Of a stretch of DNA of 37,209 nucleotides, positions 1 to 8,275 are shown piece after piece. The notes beneath the pieces are model-generated. The model made no database searches. It was not told where the DNA came from and saw only the letters and a list, made by a program, of their open reading frames with translations. Positions within the stretch are counted from its first letter, which is position 1. Each line of letters starts with the position of its first letter. Source of the stretch: CAZIBG01 sp964536985. Its GTDB lineage: Bacteria; Patescibacteriota; Saccharimonadia; Saccharimonadales; AWTP1-31. The DNA is taken from the NCBI GenBank assembly GCA_964536985.1, contig CAZIBG010000008.1, positions 1 to 37,209 of the forward strand. The letters are read 5' to 3'. The translations under genes were made by a program, and so were the position numbers.

Positions 1-2619
1 GGTAAGCGTGTTGACTACTCTGGTCGTTCAGTAATTGTTGCTGGTCCAGAACTAAAGATCCACCAATGTGGTATGCCAAAGATGATGGCCCTCGAACTAT
101 TCAAGCCATTCGTTATCGGATACCTCATCAGCAATGATCTTGCTCATAACATCCGTTCTGCAACTCGTATGATCGAAGCAGGCGAGACAGCTGTATGGGA
201 CGGACTCGACGAAGTTATTAAGGGCAAGTACGTTCTTCTTAACCGTGCACCGTCACTTCACCGTCTATCAATCCAGGCTTTCCAGCCCGTACTTATCGAA
301 GGTAAGGCTATTCAGCTTCACCCATTGGTATGTAAAGGTTTTAACGCCGACTTTGATGGTGACCAGATGGCCGTTCACCTTCCTCTTAGCGATGCCGCTC
401 AAGACGAAGCTAAGAACATCATGGCTGCCAACATGAACCTTCTAAAGCCAGCTGATGGTTCACCAATCCTACATATCGAACAAGATATTGTGCTTGGTTG
501 TTACTACCTAACTTACGATCGCCCAGGAACCGAAAAAGAAACAGTTAAGGCCTTCATGAATATTGCCGAAGCCATCATGGCTCTAGACAATGGAACAATT
601 AACCTTCAGAGTCCTGTAATCATGCCATTCCGTGGCGTTAAGCGAACTACTACTATTGGTCGCATCTTGTTCAACGAAATCTTCCCAGAAGACTTCCCAT
701 TCCAAGATGGTCCTATGACCAAGAAGAAGCTCGCCAACGTTATGGCCGACGCTTACCAGCAGTATGGTCAAATCACCACTGCCGAGATTGCTGACGACCT
801 TAAGGACATCGCCTTCACCTACGCTACCAAATCTGGTATCAGCATGGGTATGGATGATTTCCGCGATGTTAAGGGACTCAAAGCTATCATCGACGAAGGT
901 GAATCTCGATCGGTCGAGATCAGCGAACAGTTCGACCAAGGTTTCATTACCGACGAAGAACGTTACCGATTAACAGTCGATAACTGGCTCAAGGTTGACG
1001 GCGTTGTCCAGAAGACCCTAAGCGAACAGTTCGTTAACGAAGATAGTTCTATGTCTATCGCTGTTGTATCTGGTGCCCGTGGTAACATTGGTCAGGTTAA
1101 GACTGCTGTCGGTATGCTTGGTGTGACCATGGATACTACCGGTCGTGCAATTGAGCTTCCAATTAAGTCTGGCTATAAAGTCGGTCTAACTCCTCTGGAA
1201 TACTTCACCTCAACCCGTGGTACTCGTAAGACCATGATCGATACAGCCCTCAAGACTGCTGACTCCGGTTACCTTACTCGTCGACTTGTTGACGTCTCAC
1301 AGGATGTCTTTACAATTGATGACGACGTTAACGGTGACCCAGGCTTTACCATCCTCCGAAGCGATGCAGCTGAAATTGGCGTTTCATACGCTTCACGCAT
1401 CCAAGGACGTTTCGCTGCCGAAAGCGTTGCTAAGCATGTCAAGAAGGGTGAACTAATCACTCCTGCTATTGCTGCTGCAATCGATGCTGACGAAGCACTT
1501 GATGGTGTAAAGATTATGAGCGCCCTCAGCTCAACCAGTGTTCGCGGTGTTGGCCGTAAGTCTTACGGTGTTGACCCAGCTACTGGTAACGTCGTAGCCG
1601 ATCACCATCCAATTGGTGTTATCGCTGCACAGAGTATCGGTGAGCCAGGTACGCAGCTAACCCTCCGTTCATATCACGGTGGTGGTTCTGCTGCTGCGGA
1701 AGATATCACCCAAGGTTTGCCACGTGTCGAAGAGCTCTTCGAAGTACGTGCTCCAAAGGGTCAAGCATATCTTGCTGACATTGCCGGAACAGTTAACGTC
1801 TGGGAAGACGGTAGCCAAAGTGTTGTACAGATCTCTGCCGACGAAGGTGCCAACGTAGAAATCAGCCTCAAGGGCCGAACAGTCCAAGTGGCCAGCGGTT
1901 CTGATGTTGCTATCGGTGATGTTGTTGCTAGCGGCGACGAAGGTGCTGATCCACTCATCTCCCCAATTGCTGGAAAACTAGAAGCAACCAAGACTAAAGT
2001 CATCATTACTCCTGCCAAGCAGAGTGTCGTTAAGTACGAAATTCCAAGCTTCAAGCAAGTCACCGTCAAAGATGGCGACAAGGTTGTTGCTGGTGATCGA
2101 CTTACCAACGGATCTATCAACCTCCACGAGCTCATCGAGCTACAAGGTGTTGAATCGACACAACGCTACATCATGAACGAAATCCTTCGAATCTTCGCGT
2201 CACAGGGACAAGATATTGCCTCTAAGCACCTCGAGATCATCGTTCGCCAGATGTTCAGCCGTGTTCAGATCGAAGATGCCGAAGACAGCGAATTCGTTAC
2301 AGGTGACATCGTCAGCAAGCTTGCTGTTGTCGAAGCCAACGAACGACTTGTTGCCGACAAGAAGAAGCCTGCCAAGTACAACCAGCTATTGCTCGGTATT
2401 ACTAAGGCCTCTCTATCAACTGACTCCTTCCTAAGTGCAGCCAGCTTCCAGGATACTACCCGTGTTCTTATTGCAGCCGCAACCAGTGGTAAGGTTGACC
2501 ACTTGTATGGTCTCAAGGAAAACGTTATCCTCGGTCGCCGTATCCCAGTGGGTACCGGCTACGTTGAAGATGATGAAGAACTTGCTGAGTCGGAAGCCGA
2601 GCTAGAGATCGCCGCTTAA
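1..2619 (+). CDS. rpoC: DNA-directed RNA polymerase subunit beta-prime, C-terminal 872 residues (5' end outside window)
   Basis: Catalytic largest subunit of RNA polymerase. The frame is open from base 1, so the gene starts upstream of the window. The first visible residues are the conserved GKRVDYSGRSVIVAGPELK block. The active-site motif NADFDGDQMAVH, whose three Asp hold the catalytic Mg, is encoded from about 343. The trigger-loop region GARGNIGQ is near 1075 and the IGVIAAQSIGEPGTQLT bridge block near 1610-1660. The second zinc site of the family, four Cys around DCGT and C-x6-C-x2-C, is lost: the aligned codons are Val (1327-1329), Ser (1531-1533), Gly (1552-1554) and Ser (1561-1563). 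The rest of the protein is normal and clearly functional-looking. It is followed by a strong terminator. Identity is certain; the zinc-site reading rests on manual alignment. Confidence 0.98.
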   Translation, partial: GKRVDYSGRSVIVAGPELKIHQCGMPKMMALELFKPFVIGYLISNDLAHNIRSATRMIEAGETAVWDGLDEVIKGKYVLLNRAPSLHRLSIQAFQPVLIEGKAIQLHPLVCKGFNADFDGDQMAVHLPLSDAAQDEAKNIMAANMNLLKPADGSPILHIEQDIVLGCYYLTYDRPGTEKETVKAFMNIAEAIMALDNGTINLQSPVIMPFRGVKRTTTIGRILFNEIFPEDFPFQDGPMTKKKLANVMADAYQQYGQITTAEIADDLKDIAFTYATKSGISMGMDDFRDVKGLKAIIDEGESRSVEISEQFDQGFITDEERYRLTVDNWLKVDGVVQKTLSEQFVNEDSSMSIAVVSGARGNIGQVKTAVGMLGVTMDTTGRAIELPIKSGYKVGLTPLEYFTSTRGTRKTMIDTALKTADSGYLTRRLVDVSQDVFTIDDDVNGDPGFTILRSDAAEIGVSYASRIQGRFAAESVAKHVKKGELITPAIAAAIDADEALDGVKIMSALSSTSVRGVGRKSYGVDPATGNVVADHHPIGVIAAQSIGEPGTQLTLRSYHGGGSAAAEDITQGLPRVEELFEVRAPKGQAYLADIAGTVNVWEDGSQSVVQISADEGANVEISLKGRTVQVASGSDVAIGDVVASGDEGADPLISPIAGKLEATKTKVIITPAKQSVVKYEIPSFKQVTVKDGDKVVAGDRLTNGSINLHELIELQGVESTQRYIMNEILRIFASQGQDIASKHLEIIVRQMFSRVQIEDAEDSEFVTGDIVSKLAVVEANERLVADKKKPAKYNQLLLGITKASLSTDSFLSAASFQDTTRVLIAAATSGKVDHLYGLKENVILGRRIPVGTGYVEDDEELAESEAELEIAA

Positions 2620-2644
2620 GTAGCGATCCCGGCTTAGCCACATA

Positions 2645-2680
2645 AAATAAGTGAGGACCCGTCCTCACTTATTTTTTTTT
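2645..2680 (+). terminator. Rho-independent terminator after rpoC, probably bidirectional
   Basis: A perfect inverted repeat, AAATAAGTGAGGAC against GTCCTCACTTATTT, is followed by a run of T up to 2680. It lies between convergent genes, rpoC (+) and idi (-). On the minus strand the stem is followed by a weaker T-rich stretch, so it may serve both. Confidence 0.9.
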
Positions 2681-2705
2681 GCCAGCATGTTTGTAGGGAA
2701 AAGAA

Positions 2706-3275
2706 CTACTTGGAAAATTGGCGCAAGAATGTAGTAAAAGTTTCGGATGACATTAATTGTTTGTGCTGATCTTTACACCACCATGACCATACATCGGCGT
2801 TATCTTCCTGAATTGTAGCGCTGTAATCAGCCCATGATAGCCACTTATAATCTTCCACTTCTTCGGGATTAGGGGAAGGTGCACTTGCAGCGATTGCAAC
2901 ATATACGGGACAGAATTCGTGTTCAATAATGCCCTTATAGGGCGGGGTCTTGTAGCTGTACTTCGGAAGAATCAGCTGCAACTTATCAACTTTCATTCCT
3001 AGTTCATACGCTGCACGCCGGACGATGGCATCTTCACGAGATTCATCGGGCAGTGGATGTCCACAGACCGAGTTAGTCCAAACATCAGGCCATACTTTTT
3101 TACTATGAGCCCGCTGCGTAACAAGAAATTCTCCCTTATCGTTGAATATGTAACAAGAAAAGGCAGAGTGCATACGAGTGTTAGCATTATGAGCTTCAAG
3201 CTTAGGCGCCGTCTCTCCCGTAGGAGTACCGTCCTCATCAACATATGTAACTAATTCTTTGTTTGGATCTACCAT
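2706..3275 (-). CDS. idi: Isopentenyl-diphosphate delta-isomerase, type I (Nudix fold)
   Basis: Interconverts isopentenyl and dimethylallyl diphosphate in the cytoplasm, balancing the two prenyl building blocks. The 189-residue product matches the length of bacterial Idi-1. It shows NTRMHSAFSCYIF, the TNSVCGHP block with the catalytic Cys, the Nudix-like DESREDAIVRRAAYELG helix, and IEHEFCPVY with the metal-binding and catalytic Glu residues. The start ATG has a good GAGGT ribosome site 7-8 bases upstream. The gene lies 12 bases downstream of ispH on the same strand, so the two probably form one operon: IspH makes the IPP/DMAPP mix and Idi equilibrates it. No earlier MEP or mevalonate gene is in the window. 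Confidence 0.95.
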   Translation of the reverse strand: MVDPNKELVTYVDEDGTPTGETAPKLEAHNANTRMHSAFSCYIFNDKGEFLVTQRAHSKKVWPDVWTNSVCGHPLPDESREDAIVRRAAYELGMKVDKLQLILPKYSYKTPPYKGIIEHEFCPVYVAIAASAPSPNPEEVEDYKWLSWADYSATIQEDNADVWSWWCKDQHKQLMSSETFTTFLRQFSK

Positions 3276-3287
3276 CTGTTACCTCTA

Positions 3288-4403
3288 CTAATTACTGTTT
3301 ATTCTAGCTAAATGAGCAGCTATTTTGCTGTGCACCACTCCATCGGTCAGATCGCTAAGGTGGAATCTTTCCTGAGCTGGAAGCGTGTAATTATCAAAAC
3401 CAAGAGCACTAATTACTCCACTGATCGCTTCGGTAGGGGCAGATGCGCTAGCCGTAACTGCAACCAAGCCGTCGATTACGGGAATATTTGCGGCCTCACT
3501 TGCATCAGCAACAGTGTAGACATCGGTTTGTGTACCATTTTTACGAGTGAGCATTCGGGCATAGTCGGCATAGCCGTTCCCGTTAGCAGACTTAGGATCC
3601 GTAACTACAATGAGCTGACGAGGTTTTAGTTGCACTAACTGTTCTACGCCTTCTTGACGCTCTCGAACCGCTCGGCAAGCATCACGTGCATGTGAGGTTC
3701 TAACAGTAGTGTCTGGTCGATATCTTGCGATAAATGCTCGTAATTCAGCCTGGTAGGCCTCAACTTCGGTGTCGATCAAGGTAGTTTGCACTGCAACCCT
3801 TACTTGCTCAGTATCAGGCAGCATAGCCAAGTCAAAGTCCTCTCCAAGCTCTAAATAGCGTCGCTCGACGGGCGAGTGAATGAGGTCATCTTTATCATCT
3901 ATATAAAAGTGAAGATTGCCCATCATACCTTGGACTTCGTCATGTAATTCTGCTCTGTTCGATTCGTCTGGATCTGGTTTGTCATGACAAATATATACTA
4001 GAGTGGCCGCTTCTCGGCGGGCACGCTCCGCAGCAATATGGGTAGCCGTAACAAGTGGACAAGTGGCGTCGATAATTGTTGATCCACGCTCCATAAGAGC
4101 ATGTCGCACGTCATCGCCGATGCCATGAGCGCTCGTTAATGTTACCTGATCACGTGGTATTTCCTCAACAGTATCAACAAATACAAGCCCTAGGGACTCC
4201 AGCCTGGCAGTTACACGACGGTCATGAACAATATCATGCAAACCATAAACGGTTTCTATACCAGCATTTCTAGCTTCGGTAATAGCTAGTTCGGCTAAAT
4301 CGACGGCACCAACAACACCTTTACAGAATCCGTAGGCATCCGGTAAGGCTAAACTGCGCTCAGGTGTGTCAAGCATCTCCACATAATAACCCACCGTTAC
4401 CAT
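3288..4403 (-). CDS. ispH: 4-hydroxy-3-methylbut-2-enyl diphosphate reductase (IspH/LytB family)
   Basis: Last enzyme of the MEP pathway; an iron-sulfur protein reducing HMBPP to IPP and DMAPP. All three cluster cysteines are visible: AYGFCKGV near the N terminus, DATCP, and DACRAVRERQ (family: TICYATxxRQ). Substrate and catalytic positions are also present: VHD, SAHG, the HDEVQGMMG block carrying the catalytic Glu, and QTTL. Two departures from the family: the segment before HDEV carries an inserted acidic stretch (DKPDPDESNRAEL), and the usual SSNS substrate loop reads SANGNG. At about 370 residues it is longer than the usual 310-320. I prefer the ATG at 4401-4403 over the TTG at 4410-4412 because an AGG lies 9 bases before the ATG. 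Operon with idi. Confidence 0.88.
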   Translation of the reverse strand: MVTVGYYVEMLDTPERSLALPDAYGFCKGVVGAVDLAELAITEARNAGIETVYGLHDIVHDRRVTARLESLGLVFVDTVEEIPRDQVTLTSAHGIGDDVRHALMERGSTIIDATCPLVTATHIAAERARREAATLVYICHDKPDPDESNRAELHDEVQGMMGNLHFYIDDKDDLIHSPVERRYLELGEDFDLAMLPDTEQVRVAVQTTLIDTEVEAYQAELRAFIARYRPDTTVRTSHARDACRAVRERQEGVEQLVQLKPRQLIVVTDPKSANGNGYADYARMLTRKNGTQTDVYTVADASEAANIPVIDGLVAVTASASAPTEAISGVISALGFDNYTLPAQERFHLSDLTDGVVHSKIAAHLARINSN

Positions 4404-4421
4404 TGCGTGCAAACCTGGTAT

Positions 4422-4436
4422 CTGTTAAAATAACAG
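4422..4436. promoter_or_regulatory. Palindrome at overlapping divergent promoters of ispH (-) and rpsL (+)
   Basis: CTGTTA-AAA-TAACAG is a perfect inverted repeat. It contains a plus-strand -10 (TAAAAT 4426-4431; -35 TTGCGT 4403-4408, spacer 17) and a minus-strand -10 (TATTTT, plus coordinates 4427-4432; -35 TTGAAT at 4449-4454, spacer 16). The two -10 elements occupy almost the same bases, so the promoters should exclude each other. A dimeric regulator could bind here; that is inference. Confidence 0.5.
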
Positions 4437-4486
4437 TTGAGTTTCATCATTCAATAAATAAATGGATGTCGAGTCGACGCGTTACA

Positions 4487-4520
4487 GTTGGAAGGGATAT
4501 CGTGCTGGTATCCAGCCAAC
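4487..4520 (+). promoter_or_regulatory. Hairpin in the rpsL 5' leader
   Basis: GTTGG (4487-4491) pairs with CCAAC (4516-4520) and GGATA (4495-4499) with TATCC (4509-4513), giving a two-part stem in the roughly 125-base leader of the str operon. In other bacteria S7 or S12 operons are under feedback control by their own products, so this is a candidate autoregulatory site. Function is inferred. Confidence 0.4.
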
Positions 4521-4563
4521 TGCGACAACGTCTTGACAGTAGCATCCGATAAGGACAATTACA

Positions 4564-4977
4564 TTGCCAACAATTAATCAGTTAGTTCGCAAGCCACGTG
4601 CCCGAACAACCGCAAAATCCAAGTCACCACACCTTAGCCGCGTGGTAAACAACCTAAAAACTCGTAACTACGAAAAACCAGCGCCATTCAAGCGCGGCGT
4701 TTGTGTCAAGGTTACTACTAAGACGCCTAAGAAGCCTAACTCAGCGCTTCGTAAAGTAGCTCGTGTACGCCTAAGTAACGGCCACGAAGTATGGGCCTAC
4801 ATTGGTGGAGAAGGTCACAACCTTCAAGAGCACGCCGTAGTACTTATTCGTGGTGGACGAGTAAAGGACCTTCCAGGTGTTCGTTATCATATCGTTCGAG
4901 GTAGCTTCGACCTTCAGGGTGTTGCTGACCGCAAGAGCAGCCGATCTAAGTACGGTGCTAAGAAAGACAGTAAGTAA
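4564..4977 (+). CDS. rpsL: 30S ribosomal protein S12 (uS12)
   Basis: Decoding-centre protein of the small subunit. 137 residues, with the hallmark TPKKPNSALRK (the Lys that is mutated in streptomycin-resistant strains is present), GGEGHNLQEH and GGRVKDLPGVRYH (with the Asp that RimO methylthiolates in other bacteria). Start: translation begins at a TTG codon giving MPTINQL, the family's normal N terminus. AAGGAC lies 7 bases before it, and no ATG or GTG in frame fits. First gene of the str operon; two bases separate it from rpsG. Confidence 0.97.
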   Translation: MPTINQLVRKPRARTTAKSKSPHLSRVVNNLKTRNYEKPAPFKRGVCVKVTTKTPKKPNSALRKVARVRLSNGHEVWAYIGGEGHNLQEHAVVLIRGGRVKDLPGVRYHIVRGSFDLQGVADRKSSRSKYGAKKDSK

Positions 4978-4979
4978 TC

Positions 4980-5459
4980 ATGCCACGTAAAGTAACTAAA
5001 GCATTAGTCCGAGATATCCAACCAGACCGAACCTACAACAGTGTTATGGTCCAAAAAGTCATCAACCGCGTTATGCGTGATGGTAAAAAGCAGATGGCCG
5101 AAAAGCTTGTCTACGAAGCCATGGAAAAAGCTGCTAAAAAACTAAAGGTAGACAACCCTCTAGACGTCTTCGAACAAGCCCTAAAGAATGTCCAACCACA
5201 TGTCGAAACTCGATCTCGCCGTGTTGGTGGAGCAAACTACCAGATTCCTTTCGAAGTTAAGGGTCAACGCCAGAACCACCTAACTATTATGTGGTTTGTA
5301 GCCGCTGCACGCGCTCGTCGCGGTATTGGCATGGCCGATCGTCTTGCTGCTGAATTTATGGATGCCTACAATGGTGCCGGTTCAGCTGTCAAGAAGCGTG
5401 AAGACACCCACAAGATGGCCGAAGCTAACCGAGCATTCGCTCACTTCGCACGGTTCTAG
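4980..5459 (+). CDS. rpsG: 30S ribosomal protein S7 (uS7)
   Basis: Primary binder of the 16S rRNA 3' domain that nucleates head assembly. 159 residues, normal length. Recognised by MPRKVT at the start, NRVMRDGKKQMAEKLVYEA, ALKNVQPHVETRSRRVGGANYQIPFEV and ARRGIGMADRLAAEFMDAY. Sits between rpsL and a small unknown gene, with fusA further on: the standard str order with an insertion. Confidence 0.97.
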   Translation: MPRKVTKALVRDIQPDRTYNSVMVQKVINRVMRDGKKQMAEKLVYEAMEKAAKKLKVDNPLDVFEQALKNVQPHVETRSRRVGGANYQIPFEVKGQRQNHLTIMWFVAAARARRGIGMADRLAAEFMDAYNGAGSAVKKREDTHKMAEANRAFAHFARF

Positions 5460-5466
5460 GGTCGTT

Positions 5467-5790
5467 ATGGGTATGCCGGTAGCCTCAATAGATGTACATT
5501 GTCCAACAAACCCTGAGCTTGTCTGCCCGTATCGTGCCAGCTGGGCCGAGATGTATGCACATCCAGAAACTCGTGCAGACGACCCAATCCAAGTTGGAAC
5601 AGCATTCGAGCATGACGACAAAGTCCTCGCCCTCAAGGGTGCCGAACACGAACTTGCAGCCTTAGCAATTGGCTGCGACAGGATAGCAAATGAACCAGAA
5701 TGCCCCATCGCCCTACAAATGTCCCAGAGCAAGGTTAGAATTACATTAAGAGATATCTTTCGATCAGTCGTCGGGTCACCAAGAACGTAA
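5467..5790 (+). CDS. Small cysteine-containing protein of unknown function, between rpsG and fusA
   Basis: I do not recognise this 107-residue product. It has four Cys in two pairs (HCPTNPELVC near the N terminus; GCDRIANEPEC in the C-terminal half), an acidic, His-containing middle, and no signal peptide or membrane segment. The ATG at 5467 follows AGGG that overlaps the rpsG stop codon, with 5-base spacing; an ATG at 5473 is an alternative. It is co-directional and tightly placed within the str operon, so it is probably translated. A short LAALAIGC stretch faintly resembles LAARCIGC of the other small protein after fusA. Function unknown; a shadow ORF remains possible. Confidence 0.6.
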   Translation: MGMPVASIDVHCPTNPELVCPYRASWAEMYAHPETRADDPIQVGTAFEHDDKVLALKGAEHELAALAIGCDRIANEPECPIALQMSQSKVRITLRDIFRSVVGSPRT

Positions 5791-5805
5791 ACAATAAGGA
5801 ATAAT

Positions 5806-7890
5806 ATGGCAAAGAAATACGCACTCACGCACATCAGAAACATTGGAATTATCGCGCACATTGACGCAGGTAAGACCACAACAACCGAAGGTATTTTGTA
5901 CCGAACCGGCCTAAAGCACAAAATTGGTGCTGTTCACGAAGGTGGAACAACTACCGACTGGATGGCTCAAGAGCGTGAGCGTGGTATTACCATTGTTTCT
6001 GCTGCTGTTTCTTGCTTCTGGAAAGATCACCAGATCAACATTATCGATACTCCAGGTCACATCGACTTTACCGTAGAAGTAGAGCGCAGTCTTCGCGTAT
6101 TGGACGGCGCCGTTGTGGTATTCGACGGTAAGATGGGTGTTGAGTCACAATCCGAAACTGTATGGCGACAAGCCGACAAGTACAAAGTCCCTCGTATCTG
6201 TTTTATCAACAAAATCAACCAAACTGGTGGAGACTTCTACAAGTCACTTGCCACTATCCATGCCCGTCTTAACAAGCGAGCCTTCCCAATTCACTTACCA
6301 ATTGGTTTTGAAAAAGACATCAATGGTATCGTCGACCTCGTAGCCATGAAGGCCTATACATATAGCGACTTCACCGACAAGGCGCTTATCGAGGGCGAAA
6401 TCCCTGAAGATATGCTTGACCAAGCCAAAAAGGCTCGTAGCCTGCTCATCGAAAACGCTGTGGCCGAAGACGAAACCATCCTCGAAAAGTACTTCGAAGT
6501 TGGAGAAGAAGGCTTATCTGAAGACGAAATCAAGACCGCTATCCGTGCCGCTATCCTTTCTGGTAACTTCTTTGCCGTAACTGGTGGAGACGGCCGTGGA
6601 GTTATTGTAGAAAAAGTTCTCGACCTCGTTGTCGACCTCCTTCCTAGCCCGATAGAACGTGGCTCAACCTGGGGTACCAACCCTAAGACTGGCGACGAAA
6701 TCGAGCGCAAACCATCTGCCGAAGAACCACTATCTGGTCTTGCTTTCAAGATCGCTACCGACCCATTCGTAGGTAAGCTAGCTTACTTCCGTGTATATTC
6801 AGGAACTCTTAAGTCCGGATCATACATCCTCAACAGTTCTACTGGCGAAAAAGAGCGTGTTGGACGTGTTGTCCGCATGCAAGCCGACAAGCGTGAAGAC
6901 GTTGAAGAAGTAGAAGCTGGTGACATCGCTGCCATAGTAGGCCTAAAGGGAACAACAACTGGTCAAACATTGTGTGACCCTGCCCATCCAATCGTTCTCG
7001 AAAGCATCGACTTCCCAGAACCTCCTGTCAGCATCGCCATTGAGCCAAAGACTAAAGCCGACCAAGAAAAGATGAGCACCGCTCTGCAGCGCCTTGCAGA
7101 AGAAGATCCAACCTTCCGCGTAAAAGTGGATGACGAAACCGGCCAAACCATCATCAGTGGTATGGGCGAGCTTCACCTCGAAATCCTGGTAGACCGCATG
7201 AAACGCGAATTCACTGTCGAAGCAAACATTGGTCAACCACAGGTAGCCTACCGAGAAACTATCCGTAAGGATGCCGTCGAGATCGAAGGTAAGTTTGTTA
7301 AGCAGTCCGGTGGACGTGGTCAATACGGTCACGTATGGCTACGCCTTTCTCAAAACGAAGCAGGCAAGGGCTTTGAGTTCATCAACTCCATCAAGGGTGG
7401 ATCAGTCCCGAGCGAGTATATTAAGCCTGTTGCTCAAGGTATTGAAGAAGCTATGAACAACGGTGTCTTGGCCGGGTATCCAGTCGTAGACATTAAAGCT
7501 GAGCTATACGATGGAAGCTACCACGATGTTGACTCCAACGAAATGGCCTTCAAAATTGCCGGATCAATGGCTCTCCAAGCAGGTGTTAAAGCTGCCAACC
7601 CAGTGTTAATGGAGCCAGTCATGAAAGTTGTTGTTGTTACTCCAGAAGAGTTCATGGGTGACGTCATCGGTGACCTTAACAGCAAGCGTGGACGAATTGA
7701 ATCTATGGAAGACCTTGCAAGTGGTGTTAAAGAAATCACTTCCTTTGTACCACTTGGCGAAATGTTCGGTTACACAACCAACCTCCGAAGTGCTACTCAA
7801 GGTCGTGCAAGCTCAAGCATGGAGCTAGACCACTACGCTGATGTTCCTAGCCACGTGGCAGAAGCCATCATCGCTAAAAACGCAAAATAG
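5806..7890 (+). CDS. fusA: Elongation factor G
   Basis: Translocation GTPase that also helps recycle ribosomes. 694 residues, normal length. G1 is AHIDAGKTTTTEGILYRTG near residue 18, the switch I region is ERERGITIVSAAVS, G3 is DTPGHIDFT, and the G4 position reads NKINQTGGDF where most EF-Gs have NKMDRxGA. The later domains follow in order, including AEEDPTFRV, SGMGELHLEI, SGGRGQYGHV and the C-terminal RGRIESMEDLASG and FGYTTNLRSATQGRASSSMEL. The start ATG has AAGGA 6-7 bases upstream. Part of the str operon, between two small unknown proteins. Confidence 0.98.
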   Translation: MAKKYALTHIRNIGIIAHIDAGKTTTTEGILYRTGLKHKIGAVHEGGTTTDWMAQERERGITIVSAAVSCFWKDHQINIIDTPGHIDFTVEVERSLRVLDGAVVVFDGKMGVESQSETVWRQADKYKVPRICFINKINQTGGDFYKSLATIHARLNKRAFPIHLPIGFEKDINGIVDLVAMKAYTYSDFTDKALIEGEIPEDMLDQAKKARSLLIENAVAEDETILEKYFEVGEEGLSEDEIKTAIRAAILSGNFFAVTGGDGRGVIVEKVLDLVVDLLPSPIERGSTWGTNPKTGDEIERKPSAEEPLSGLAFKIATDPFVGKLAYFRVYSGTLKSGSYILNSSTGEKERVGRVVRMQADKREDVEEVEAGDIAAIVGLKGTTTGQTLCDPAHPIVLESIDFPEPPVSIAIEPKTKADQEKMSTALQRLAEEDPTFRVKVDDETGQTIISGMGELHLEILVDRMKREFTVEANIGQPQVAYRETIRKDAVEIEGKFVKQSGGRGQYGHVWLRLSQNEAGKGFEFINSIKGGSVPSEYIKPVAQGIEEAMNNGVLAGYPVVDIKAELYDGSYHDVDSNEMAFKIAGSMALQAGVKAANPVLMEPVMKVVVVTPEEFMGDVIGDLNSKRGRIESMEDLASGVKEITSFVPLGEMFGYTTNLRSATQGRASSSMELDHYADVPSHVAEAIIAKNAK

Positions 7891-7892
7891 TC

Positions 7893-8222
7893 ATGTCTTC
7901 TAGCTCGTCAGTCGAAAGATCAACGCCAACCGAAACTAAAGTGTTTCTAGATGGCAGCAGTGTCTTGTCTGGCGACGAGCTAGATTCACTTATTAGTGAT
8001 CGCACTCTAGCTGCACGATGTATTGGCTGCACACTTATCAGCGATGAACTGCATCAGTCAGATGCCGAACGTGCAGCAAAGATAATTGATGATGCCTTGA
8101 CCAACTGTCCATACACTTCAGGATACATGGGGGCAGTGGTAAGGTCATGCGTAATAGATAGTCGGCATGAACAAGACAAATTGGACATAAATCGGGATTT
8201 GTACGAACGAGGCATCTATTAG
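7893..8222 (+). CDS. Small cysteine-containing protein of unknown function, downstream of fusA
   Basis: Not recognised. 109 residues starting 2 bases after the fusA stop, so translation is probably coupled. After a Ser/Thr-rich N terminus it carries TLAARCIGCTLISDEL, TNCPYTSG and VRSCVID: four Cys, the first pair in C-x2-C spacing. The C terminus is charged. No signal or membrane segment, so it should be cytoplasmic. The four Cys could bind a metal, though this is only suggested by spacing. Ends about 50 bases before the next, separately transcribed gene. Confidence 0.65.
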   Translation: MSSSSSVERSTPTETKVFLDGSSVLSGDELDSLISDRTLAARCIGCTLISDELHQSDAERAAKIIDDALTNCPYTSGYMGAVVRSCVIDSRHEQDKLDINRDLYERGIY

Positions 8223-8262
8223 TTGCTAGTTCTACCGACACGGTATTGTTTGTGAAATAGTG

Positions 8263-8268
8263 TATAGT
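8263..8268 (+). promoter_or_regulatory. -10 element TATAGT of a leaderless gene
   Basis: TATAGT ends 7 bases before the ATG at 8276, so the transcript should start at or next to the start codon. No convincing -35 at the usual distance, and no ribosome-binding site. Confidence 0.5.
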
Positions 8269-8275
8269 TTTGCAT

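Noticed and set aside
5382..5921. 179-codon minus-strand ORF opposite rpsG, the small gene and the fusA start
   Set aside because: It lies antisense to firmly identified genes, and its protein (MCFRPVRYKIPSVV...) shows no coherent domain.
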